This document shows, in pieces, positions 1-5,913 of a DNA stretch of 5,913 bases (position 1 is the first letter of the stretch; every line of letters begins with the position of its first letter). Position numbers and translations under genes: made by a program. The notes under the pieces were generated by a model that saw nothing but the letters and a program-made list of their open reading frames with translations, made no database searches and was not told the origin of the DNA. The stretch spans positions 1-5,913 of the forward strand of contig CAIRSV010000198.1 in the NCBI GenBank assembly GCA_903881265.1, given 5' to 3'. This DNA is from an uncultured Bacteroidota bacterium (lineage in GTDB: Bacteria > Bacteroidota > Bacteroidia > Chitinophagales > Chitinophagaceae).

Positions 1-1872
1 AAGACTATACAAGATAGCCGCATGACTTTCGGGCGGCGTATAATAATTCCATTGGGTTAATTCGTGTAGATATTGTTGTTGTGTTGCAGTAAGCTTGGCG
101 CTATCTAAATTTGACATCAAAATGGGTAAGATCTCGGATGCATCTTGCCAATACGTATCGTTTTGCATCGTCATCATATCCTGCACCGTAAATTTTTTTT
201 CGTTGGAAAGTAACTTTGTCAGACGCTTTGATCGTTCTTCGGTAAAGAGGCCGTTGTAATAAAATGGATACTCTTTATCTGTGTTCATTTGATTGGCGCT
301 CATGACAAAACCTCGTGCAGGATTCAGGCAATGCGGGTTTTCGGATGCCGGTAGAACATTGCCCCAGGCAGACTGTATCGCCGTGCCATCTTCAATGAAG
401 CGACCTTGTTGCTCTTTCTTATGGATAAATAAACCCTGACTCCACATCGCAATATCACCGCTTGCCGACGCAAAGACAATATTCTGATGCGGACAATGAA
501 AATCCATAATAGCATTGACATAGTCGGTATAATTGTTACTTTGATTTAGCTTGGTCAACGCCTTCAATTCATTGCTTCCGCGATGCGCCATCCAATTCAC
601 GGCAAAACATTGGCCTTCATAACCTTTATGTGGGAATGAAGGGTCATACATTACAATACCTAATTTCGTATAGGCGACAGTATCGATGAAATCAGGTTTG
701 CCTTTGATTTTGATTGTTTCAATCTTGATCGTTGAAGGTTCGTATTTTCCATCGAGCCAATACTCTTTCTTCGACGCATCCTTGCATTGTATTGTATAAA
801 AATCTTTTACATCACGATAGCCATTGGTAAAACCCCAGGCTATACTATCATTAAAGCCTATCACAACATGTGGTGCGCCTGGCAATGAAACACCATACAC
901 ATTCATTGTTGGTGTGATCAATTGATTCTCGTACCATATAGCAGGTAGGTTGAGTGGAAGATGTGGGTCATTGCAAAGCATAGGTTTACCGCTCATTGTT
1001 TTACTACCTGAAACAGCCCAGTTATTGCTACCAATGCCTGCATGTTCATTTCGATCACGGTTGTCGTTTGATGCCGTAGCAAGTGGCAACGAAGTATGTA
1101 TGTTATCTAACGATACGAGGGAATCGGAAGTGGTTGTGCTCTTTTTGCTTTGTGAAGGAATGACTACAAATTCCTCGTCCTGATGCTCGGGATACAAGAT
1201 ATCGAAGGTAGAACCGAATAGTTTTTTTGCCAATGTCAATTCGAAATCTTCGGTATAGCCGCTGAGTTTGTCGGCCATAAATTTAATCATTAGGCTCGTC
1301 TTGACATTATTCCATAGTTCCGGCTCAAAGCCCATTAATTTATATTCAAGCGGGTAGGTCTTGTAATGCAAGTGTTGGATAAACGAATTAACGCCATCGC
1401 GGTAGGCATCGAGTATTTGTTTACTTTCTGGGTCGGCTTCCATAACTTTCAAAGAGTTTTCAGCTCCATAGACCATTCCTTTGCGACGCATTTCGCGATC
1501 TAGCTTCAAGGTCTTTTCGCCTGCCACTTCACTTAATCGACCGCTTGCTAATCGTGTGGTCATATCCATTTGCCATAATCTAAATTTTGCGTGCAAATAA
1601 CCTTGTATAAAAATGGCATCAAGATTATTCATCGCAAAAATGTGCGGCACAAGTCGTTCATCATATCGAACCTCAACAGGTTGCGAAAGACCTTTCATAT
1701 CGTAGATGATTTTCTTGTCTGTTTCCACGGATGCATTTTGCCAACAACCTTGATACGGATCAAGAAACTTACCTAAGGCGGGCATTGTATTCCAATTGGT
1801 ATTGAGGCCAATAATTATACCGAGTAAGAGAAGGAGTAGCACATATTTTTTTAACGAATGCTTCATTGACAT
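1..1872 (-). CDS. Penicillin acylase family protein (Ntn hydrolase), N-terminal 624 residues; truncated by window edge
   Basis: The frame is open from ATG 1872 to position 1 with no stop, giving 624 codons. Family members are usually near 800 residues, so roughly the last fifth is missing. These enzymes hydrolyse amide bonds of acylated substrates (penicillins, cephalosporins, acyl-homoserine lactones) and mature by self-cleavage into alpha and beta chains. Residues 8-23 (KKYVLLLLLLGIIIG) form a signal peptide or membrane anchor, implying export to the periplasm. Residues 54-235 form the alpha-chain region, and 239-280 are a polar Ser/Thr/Asp-rich spacer. G281-S282 in GSNNWAVSG is the expected cleavage site and nucleophile (codon 1029-1027). 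Counting Ser282 as beta 1, His304 in NDPHLPL is beta 23 and Asn527 in SANQ is beta 246, near the catalytic Asn of the family. AWGFTN (345-350) is also typical. A second ATG at 1866 (Met3) could be the true start. It is transcribed divergently from the flavoprotein gene. Family assignment is firm; substrate is unknown. Confidence 0.93.
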   Translation of the reverse strand, partial: MSMKHSLKKYVLLLLLLGIIIGLNTNWNTMPALGKFLDPYQGCWQNASVETDKKIIYDMKGLSQPVEVRYDERLVPHIFAMNNLDAIFIQGYLHAKFRLWQMDMTTRLASGRLSEVAGEKTLKLDREMRRKGMVYGAENSLKVMEADPESKQILDAYRDGVNSFIQHLHYKTYPLEYKLMGFEPELWNNVKTSLMIKFMADKLSGYTEDFELTLAKKLFGSTFDILYPEHQDEEFVVIPSQSKKSTTTSDSLVSLDNIHTSLPLATASNDNRDRNEHAGIGSNNWAVSGSKTMSGKPMLCNDPHLPLNLPAIWYENQLITPTMNVYGVSLPGAPHVVIGFNDSIAWGFTNGYRDVKDFYTIQCKDASKKEYWLDGKYEPSTIKIETIKIKGKPDFIDTVAYTKLGIVMYDPSFPHKGYEGQCFAVNWMAHRGSNELKALTKLNQSNNYTDYVNAIMDFHCPHQNIVFASASGDIAMWSQGLFIHKKEQQGRFIEDGTAIQSAWGNVLPASENPHCLNPARGFVMSANQMNTDKEYPFYYNGLFTEERSKRLTKLLSNEKKFTVQDMMTMQNDTYWQDASEILPILMSNLDSAKLTATQQQYLHELTQWNYYTPPESHAAILYSL

Positions 1873-1880
1873 CAAATATA
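1873..1880 (-). promoter_or_regulatory. Candidate Bacteroidota -7 promoter element for the acylase gene
   Basis: Read on the minus strand this is TATATTTG, an exact match to the TAnnTTTG consensus. It abuts the ATG at 1872. Transcription starting about 5-7 bases downstream would begin close to the second ATG at 1866, suggesting a very short leader or leaderless message. No good -33 TTTG box is visible at the usual spacing, so this rests on the -7 match and position alone. Confidence 0.35.
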
Positions 1881-1893
1881 AGCATTGAACCTT

Positions 1894-1901
1894 TATCTTT
1901 A
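1894..1901 (+). promoter_or_regulatory. Weak -7-like element for the flavoprotein gene
   Basis: TATCTTTA matches TAnnTTTG except at the last base. It lies 33 bases before ATG 1935 in the 62-bp divergent gap, which must hold promoters for both genes unless they lie inside coding sequence. The nearest upstream TTG at a plausible distance (1866-1868) is about 25 bases away, longer than the usual spacer. This is tentative. Confidence 0.22.
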
Positions 1902-1934
1902 CGACTTCATTTTAGGCTAAATACCTGACTGTTT

Positions 1935-3473
1935 ATGATAAAAGAAATACAAGTTCAATTGCTTCCGTCTGAAGCCAATGATATGGCTAATCTGAAGATG
2001 GCCATTCAACAGTATCTTTCAATCAAACGAAGTGCTCGTTTGGAATACGAAATTTTAAAGAAATCAATTGATGCAAGAGGCAAATTGATTAAGATTATTT
2101 TCAAGGTCAGGGTATATATCGATGAGCCTGATCATAGGACAACGCCTACAGTTTTTAATGCACAACAAGTGAGCAAAGAGGCCGAAGTGCATATCATAGG
2201 TGCTGGCCCCGCAGGATTGTTTTGTGCTTTGCAATGTATCGAATTGGGTATGAAGCCTGTTGTGTTTGAGCGTGGTAAAAAAGTGCGCGATCGACGACGA
2301 GATCTTGCCATCTTAAACAAGGAAGGGATTCTTAATGAAGAAAGCAATTATTGTTTTGGAGAAGGTGGTGCCGGCACTTACAGCGATGGTAAATTGTATA
2401 CACGCAGTAATAAGCGTGGTAATGTGCAGCGGATACTCGATTTGTTTCATTATTTTGGTGCGGATGCGAATATCTTGTATGAAGCACATCCGCATATAGG
2501 CACCAATAAACTTCCTCAAATCATTGAGGCTATGCGAGAAAAAATTATTGAGTGCGGTGGTGAGATTCATTTTAATTCTACCTTGACAGATGTAACGCTT
2601 AGCGGTAACAAGGTCGCATCGCTCACCATTAATAATTCAATGAAGGTTGCAGTTAAGCATGTAGTCCTTGCCACAGGTCATTCGGCCCACGATATCTATG
2701 AGTTACTGCATGCAAGAAATATCTTGATTGAAAGCAAGCCTTTTGCGTTAGGTGTGCGTATTGAACATCCGCAATCCTTAATCGATCAGGTGCAATATCA
2801 CTGCGATCTACGAGATGCCAATTTGCCACCTGCAAGTTATAGTTTGGTTGAGCAAGTGAATGGTCGAGGTGTCTTTTCTTTTTGTATGTGTCCGGGTGGC
2901 ATTATTGCGCCTGCATCGACACGAGCTAATACGGTTGTGGTAAATGGTTGGAGTCCTTCAAAGCGCAATAATCCGTATGCGAATAGTGGTATGGTAGTGA
3001 GTGTGGATGAAAAGGATTATCACGACGAATCCCCATTAGCAGGCTTGCATTATCAATATCAAGTTGAACAACAATCGTACAACGCAGGTGGTGGAATGTA
3101 TGTGGCGCCTGCACAACGGATGGTTGATTTTTCACAGAACAACACATCGTCTTCACTTCCTTCTTGCTCGTATACGAGAGGCGTGCAGTCGGCCAATTTA
3201 TCTGAGGCACTTCCTTCAGCAATTTATGAATGTCTTGCTAAGGCGTTTGAACAGTTTGGTAAAAAAATGAAAGGATATTATACCAATGAAGCCATTGTAG
3301 TAGCTACTGAAAGTCGCACCTCGTCACCGGTGCGTATACCTCGTGATAAGGAAAGTTTACAACATCGTCAAATAGCCAACCTCTATCCTTGTGCCGAAGG
3401 TGCAGGTTATGCAGGCGGTATTGTGAGTGCCGCGATGGATGGTATGCGTATCGCGGAGATATTGAGCGTATAG
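1935..3473 (+). CDS. FAD-dependent dehydrogenase-like protein (COG2509 type), function unknown
   Basis: This complete 512-residue protein has the length usual for this widespread but poorly characterised flavoprotein group. Residues 1-64 form the small N-terminal domain, ending in the group signature KKSIDARGK (42-50). A Rossmann fold begins at VHIIGAGPAG (85-94), the dinucleotide-binding GxGxxG, with the ribose-contacting acidic residue in VVFERG (109-114). FGEGGAGTYSDGKL (141-154) and VVLATGHSAHD (243-253) are further FAD-contact segments. FCMCPGG (316-322) carries a CxC pair, and CAEGAGYAGGIVSAAMDG (486-503) is the C-terminal flavin-binding glycine-rich motif. No signal peptide or membrane segment is seen, so it is probably cytosolic. 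The start is ATG 1935 with no Shine-Dalgarno sequence, as is usual in Bacteroidota; the SIDAR domain needs this start. It is a single-gene unit, divergent from the acylase and convergent with the peptidase gene. Oxidoreductase activity is inferred from the fold; the substrate is unknown. Confidence 0.93.
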   Translation: MIKEIQVQLLPSEANDMANLKMAIQQYLSIKRSARLEYEILKKSIDARGKLIKIIFKVRVYIDEPDHRTTPTVFNAQQVSKEAEVHIIGAGPAGLFCALQCIELGMKPVVFERGKKVRDRRRDLAILNKEGILNEESNYCFGEGGAGTYSDGKLYTRSNKRGNVQRILDLFHYFGADANILYEAHPHIGTNKLPQIIEAMREKIIECGGEIHFNSTLTDVTLSGNKVASLTINNSMKVAVKHVVLATGHSAHDIYELLHARNILIESKPFALGVRIEHPQSLIDQVQYHCDLRDANLPPASYSLVEQVNGRGVFSFCMCPGGIIAPASTRANTVVVNGWSPSKRNNPYANSGMVVSVDEKDYHDESPLAGLHYQYQVEQQSYNAGGGMYVAPAQRMVDFSQNNTSSSLPSCSYTRGVQSANLSEALPSAIYECLAKAFEQFGKKMKGYYTNEAIVVATESRTSSPVRIPRDKESLQHRQIANLYPCAEGAGYAGGIVSAAMDGMRIAEILSV

Positions 3474-3533
3474 TCAACTTTTGCTTACAAAGCCTAATCG
3501 AAGACATACGTTTAAAGAGTCCAACGAAATTTC
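3474..3533. other. Convergent intergenic gap, no clear terminator
   Basis: These 60 bases separate two genes whose 3' ends face each other. The only inverted repeats I see are a 4-bp stem with a 3-base loop (GCTT/AAGC around 3483-3493) and a short perfect palindrome GAAATTTC (3526-3533). Neither is a convincing intrinsic terminator and neither is followed by a proper T-run. Confidence 0.5.
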
Positions 3534-4406
3534 TTATTCTGCTACTTCATACGATATGCCGTATCTGATCAACAGGGTCTCTAATGTTTTAGGATGAACG
3601 CCTATACCCAAATTAAGAAACTGACTTTCTTCAACGCCTTTTCCATTAATTATCACTGTGCCGGTGAAGCCCAGCGGGATGGTTAGATTTTGCGATTGAA
3701 TGGCATAAATGACACCATCACGGTCGAAGATAGGGCCACCGCTTTGTCCTTTAAGTCCGGGTGAAGATGTTTCCAAAAAGAGAATCTCTAGTCCGTCTGC
3801 TGATTGGCCCTTGAAAACATTGCGCGTATACATGCCTTCAATCGGAAACAAGGGAATCGGTAATAAATTTGGAGGCAAGAAAAAATGATTCGTATTTGTA
3901 TCGAAGCTAGCGTTGAATTCCACAAACGGGAATCCCAATTTGCATAAACTGATACCTGGACTAATCGTACGGTAGTTTTTTATCTTAGGGTATATGGTGA
4001 GCGGGTTGATCGCTGAGGTTTCAATTCGGAAGAAGGCGATATCGTGTTCTCCGTGTATGAAATTTTCAAAGATATTAACCTGACTTCCTCCTAAAAAAAT
4101 AGCGTAGTTGGTGATCCATTTCGGGTTTACGATAAGTGCCTTACGTTGACTTTCTTTTTCGTCTTCATTGAGTTGCTGACTTGCATTGATGCTATGCAGA
4201 CTTTCTTGATAGGCGTTGATTTCGGTTTGATGTTGTTGATGCGAAAATACCACGCCGAAATTATGGGCGGCGGTCATAGCCCAACCATCCTTGTTAATCA
4301 TCACAAACGAACCTAGTCCACTGTCGACACTTCCGTCAAAGAAACGCATCGTGATAATAAAAGGTTGAGTATATCTATTTGCGAGGTTGTAGGCTTGTTG
4401 AAACAT
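3534..4406 (-). CDS. Trypsin-like serine peptidase, predicted cytosolic
   Basis: This 290-residue protein has a complete chymotrypsin-fold catalytic triad. His48 lies in MTAAHNFG (44-51), Asp122 in EHDIAFFRIE (120-129) and Ser222 in KGQSGGPIFD (219-228). The post-Ser strand GVIYAIQSQ (231-239) is also typical. The His-Asp distance is 74 residues against 45 in chymotrypsin; the extra length is a hydrophilic, Gln/Glu/Lys-rich, probably helical stretch at about 55-95. A Pro/Phe-rich loop (175-190) precedes the Ser subdomain. The residue six before Ser222 is Pro216, not the Asp that gives trypsin its Lys/Arg preference, so specificity cannot be called. No signal peptide, transmembrane segment or PDZ domain is present, unlike DegP/HtrA proteins. 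The start is ATG 4406; the next Met (residue 20) would remove the first strand of the fold. It lies 104 bp downstream of the aminotransferase on the same strand. Peptidase fold is well supported; the target is unknown. Confidence 0.9.
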   Translation of the reverse strand: MFQQAYNLANRYTQPFIITMRFFDGSVDSGLGSFVMINKDGWAMTAAHNFGVVFSHQQHQTEINAYQESLHSINASQQLNEDEKESQRKALIVNPKWITNYAIFLGGSQVNIFENFIHGEHDIAFFRIETSAINPLTIYPKIKNYRTISPGISLCKLGFPFVEFNASFDTNTNHFFLPPNLLPIPLFPIEGMYTRNVFKGQSADGLEILFLETSSPGLKGQSGGPIFDRDGVIYAIQSQNLTIPLGFTGTVIINGKGVEESQFLNLGIGVHPKTLETLLIRYGISYEVAE

Positions 4407-4510
4407 AACTGAAGTTTATGCAAGCAAATGTATACCAAGTGCTTGAACAGGATAGTGATTATTTTTCAGTATGAATCGCGAACAAAAATTGAAGAATCGT
4501 ATACGCTCAC
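4407..4510 (-). other. Gap between aminotransferase and peptidase genes
   Basis: These 104 AT-rich bases lie between two same-strand genes. The gap is long enough to hold a separate promoter and contains one -7-like element near its peptidase end. I see no strong hairpin with a T-run ending the aminotransferase transcript, so read-through into the peptidase gene remains possible. Confidence 0.5.
4425..4432 (-). promoter_or_regulatory. Candidate Bacteroidota -7 promoter element for the peptidase gene
   Basis: The minus strand reads TACATTTG here, an exact TAnnTTTG match. It ends 18 bases before the start codon at 4406, which would give a leader of about a dozen bases. No clear -33 TTTG is seen 19-21 bases upstream. 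It would allow the peptidase to be expressed independently of the upstream aminotransferase. Confidence 0.38.
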
Positions 4511-5767
4511 TTACACTAATTTCTTCATAGCGAGTACAAAGCTATCAATGTCTTCAATTGGTGTATACACGTTTGGTGTTACACGGATACCGCTGAGATT
4601 AGGCCATATAAAGCCCACAACATGGATGCCATATAATTCAAACAATTTCTTTTCGATCTGCAAAGGGTCTTCATCGTTGATATGGAAACTTGCTATGCCC
4701 TTGCATTGTGTGGTATTAAGCGGCACATTGAATGTGATTGTATCGAGGTTTTGCAAGGCATCAGTCCAGCGCTGTCGCAGATAAGTTAGTCGAGCTTCCT
4801 TCACGTCGCGAGTCAACTGCAAATGAAATTGAATTGCATAGCCAAGTGCTAAGAGATTCGGTAAAACCTGAATACTCATTTCTTCAAATTTTTTAATAGA
4901 ATCGGCTAGCGGTTCGAGAGCGGAAGCGAGTGGATAGGTGTGGGCTATCCGATCTTTTTTTATGTAGAGCATACCCGAAGCAATGGGGCCAGATAGCCAT
5001 TTATGAAGAGCCACACCCATATAATCGCAATCAATTTTACGAACATCGGTTTCGACTACCGCAAAGCTATGTGCGGCATCAAGAACGACCACGATGTCAC
5101 GTTTCTTTGCTTCGTAAGCGATGGCTTCAATCGGCAGCACTTGTCCGTTCCAGTTAATGACATGTGTGAGATGGAGGACTTTTGTAGCGGGTGTGAAGGC
5201 GGCGACGTATTTTTGAATGATTTGGTCGTTGTTTTCTGATCCGTTGAGTTCGACCCAATTAATTTTTATATGCTCCCTTAGTTCGCGTTGCTTCCACGAG
5301 GATACGCATTTGATATAATCCTGACGGCATGCAACCACTTCATCATTTGCATTCAGCGGTATACCGAAAATGGCATTATTGAGTGCTTCGGTTGCATTTC
5401 TAAACAAGGCGATTTCTTCCGGTGATGCATTGCACAAATGTGCTAACCCGTTTTTTATCGTGTCTCGTGCAGCTTCCATCACCTTCCACGTAAAATAGCT
5501 GGGAGAGGTATTTAGTAGTGAATAATAATCTTTATAGGCTTGTTCGACATGCAATGGATTGGAACATACACCACCGTTGTTCAGGTTGATATGTTGTGCA
5601 GGTGTTGGAAATAAGGATTGGATGTATCGCCAAAATATCTCATCCTTTGCAATCTCAGCGATTGATTTGTCTGGAAGCGATAGTGTGATTTCCATCGATT
5701 GCAGTTGCAGTGGTGGATTTTCTTTTAAAAATGATTGCCAGCAGTGGATCCATTCATGTGTGTTCAT
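4511..5767 (-). CDS. Class V aminotransferase-fold PLP-dependent enzyme (isopenicillin-N epimerase-like)
   Basis: This is a complete 418-residue fold-type I PLP enzyme. Numbering from ATG 5767: LNNGG (62-66) is the start of the core typical of the isopenicillin-N epimerase-like branch. RNATEAL (123-129) is the cofactor phosphate-binding turn. DAAHSF (230-235) supplies Asp230, which pairs with the pyridine nitrogen, and His233. HKWLSGP (255-261) carries the Schiff-base Lys256 (codon 5002-5000). GIRVTPNVYTPIEDID (393-408) contains Arg395, the usual carboxylate-binding Arg. The cysteine-bearing active-site loop of cysteine desulfurases is not seen, so epimerase, lyase or transaminase chemistry on an amino acid or peptide is more likely; the substrate cannot be read from sequence. 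There is no signal peptide, so it is probably cytosolic. A GTG at 5770 is in frame, but I prefer the adjacent ATG at 5767, which follows an A-rich leader. The serine peptidase gene follows on the same strand. Confidence 0.92.
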   Translation of the reverse strand: MNTHEWIHCWQSFLKENPPLQLQSMEITLSLPDKSIAEIAKDEIFWRYIQSLFPTPAQHINLNNGGVCSNPLHVEQAYKDYYSLLNTSPSYFTWKVMEAARDTIKNGLAHLCNASPEEIALFRNATEALNNAIFGIPLNANDEVVACRQDYIKCVSSWKQRELREHIKINWVELNGSENNDQIIQKYVAAFTPATKVLHLTHVINWNGQVLPIEAIAYEAKKRDIVVVLDAAHSFAVVETDVRKIDCDYMGVALHKWLSGPIASGMLYIKKDRIAHTYPLASALEPLADSIKKFEEMSIQVLPNLLALGYAIQFHLQLTRDVKEARLTYLRQRWTDALQNLDTITFNVPLNTTQCKGIASFHINDEDPLQIEKKLFELYGIHVVGFIWPNLSGIRVTPNVYTPIEDIDSFVLAMKKLV

Positions 5768-5913
5768 CACTTGTTTCTATTCTGTTTTTAGCGGCTCTGA
5801 ATGAAACACTAGATAGTATTTTACTCAAGGTCTATTGCACAAACATACATAAAAATAGCTAGCCTATTCGCCAGCAAGAAGGCCTGACGATTTGATTAGC
5901 GATGGTTGAAATG
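5768..5913. other. Upstream region of the aminotransferase gene; no supported gene
   Basis: The region holds the leader and probable promoter of the aminotransferase. A short inverted repeat (AATAG at 5854-5858, CTATT at 5864-5868, 5-base loop), read on the minus strand, is followed by three more T bases. It could be a weak terminator of a minus-strand gene beyond the right edge. Two minus-strand frames are open from the edge for 15-17 codons, ending at stops 5866-5864 and 5861-5859, but are too short to call. A plus-strand ATG at 5902 also cannot be judged. Confidence 0.4.
5840..5847 (-). promoter_or_regulatory. Candidate Bacteroidota -7 promoter element for the aminotransferase gene
   Basis: The minus strand reads TATGTTTG, an exact match to TAnnTTTG. 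It lies 72 bases upstream of ATG 5767, implying a leader of about 65 bases. No TTTG is visible at the usual -33 spacing. The region upstream is AT-rich (TATTTTTATG). Confidence 0.38.

Noticed and set aside
324..1776. Short open frames opposite or within the acylase gene (324-521 minus, 950-1183 plus, 1591-1776 plus)
   Set aside because: They lie in other frames of one continuous 624-codon coding region with family motifs throughout; their translations show no recognisable motif.
2132..3507. Several minus-strand and one plus-strand open frames of 60-98 codons overlapping the flavoprotein gene
   Set aside because: They are shadows of a conserved full-length gene and have no motif, no leader and no neighbour logic of their own.
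3534..4406. DegP/HtrA periplasmic protease
   Set aside because: There is no signal peptide or membrane anchor, and the protein ends soon after the peptidase domain with no room for a PDZ domain.
1..5767. A beta-lactam biosynthesis or degradation cluster, from the acylase and epimerase-like genes
   Set aside because: Both belong to broad families, they are not co-transcribed, and no synthetase, cyclase, beta-lactamase or transporter accompanies them.
4511..5767. Cysteine desulfurase (NifS/IscS/SufS) or kynureninase
   Set aside because: No catalytic-cysteine loop is seen in the C-terminal third, and the LNNGG and HKWLSGP motifs fit the epimerase-like branch better.
4428..5804. Plus-strand open frames of 75-118 codons opposite the aminotransferase
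   Set aside because: They are antisense to a gene with all PLP-site motifs intact; the translations look like random antisense sequence.
5854..5868. Hairpin AATAG/CTATT as an intrinsic terminator on the minus strand
   Set aside because: The stem is only 5 bp and AT-rich, and no upstream gene is confirmed in the window; recorded only within the intergenic entry.
5864..5911. C-terminal tail of a minus-strand gene entering from the right edge
   Set aside because: There are only 15 codons before a stop and a second frame is equally open, so there is no basis for choosing.
1..5913. tRNA, rRNA, riboswitch, CRISPR, insertion sequence or long repeats
   Set aside because: The gaps total about 370 bp and show no cloverleaf, repeat-spacer pattern or terminal inverted repeats on reading both strands.

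Overview
The window looks like ordinary chromosomal DNA from a member of the Bacteroidota, moderately AT-rich. Three observations support this. The genes lack clear Shine-Dalgarno sequences and have A/T-rich leaders. Matches to the Bacteroidota -7 promoter element (TAnnTTTG) sit on the correct strand upstream of three of the four genes. The gene families (a penicillin-acylase-type hydrolase, a COG2509-type flavoprotein, a trypsin-like peptidase and a class V aminotransferase) are all common in that phylum. I cannot name a genus.

Layout. Positions 1-1872 (minus) hold the N-terminal 624 codons of a penicillin acylase family N-terminal-nucleophile hydrolase; its C-terminus lies beyond the left edge. 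A 62-bp divergent gap follows, then a complete 512-residue FAD-dependent dehydrogenase-like protein on the plus strand (1935-3473). A 60-bp convergent gap separates it from a complete 290-residue trypsin-like serine peptidase on the minus strand (3534-4406) that lacks an export signal. Upstream of the peptidase on the same strand, 104 bp away, is a complete class V PLP-dependent enzyme resembling isopenicillin-N epimerase (4511-5767). The last 146 bp hold its upstream region and no gene I can support.

How the genes relate. All four retain the catalytic or cofactor-binding residues visible in this window, so each is probably functional. Their orientations (minus, plus, minus, minus) do not form one operon. 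The aminotransferase and peptidase could be co-transcribed, but a -7-like element in their gap also allows an independent peptidase promoter. An acylase near an isopenicillin-N-epimerase-like enzyme recalls beta-lactam metabolism, but these are broad families and no other beta-lactam gene is present. I therefore do not claim a pathway.

I found no RNA gene, mobile element, CRISPR array, long repeat or convincing undescribed system. The points most worth a second look are the His at acylase beta-chain position 23, the signal-less stand-alone serine peptidase with an enlarged, charged insertion, and the conserved but functionally unknown flavoprotein.
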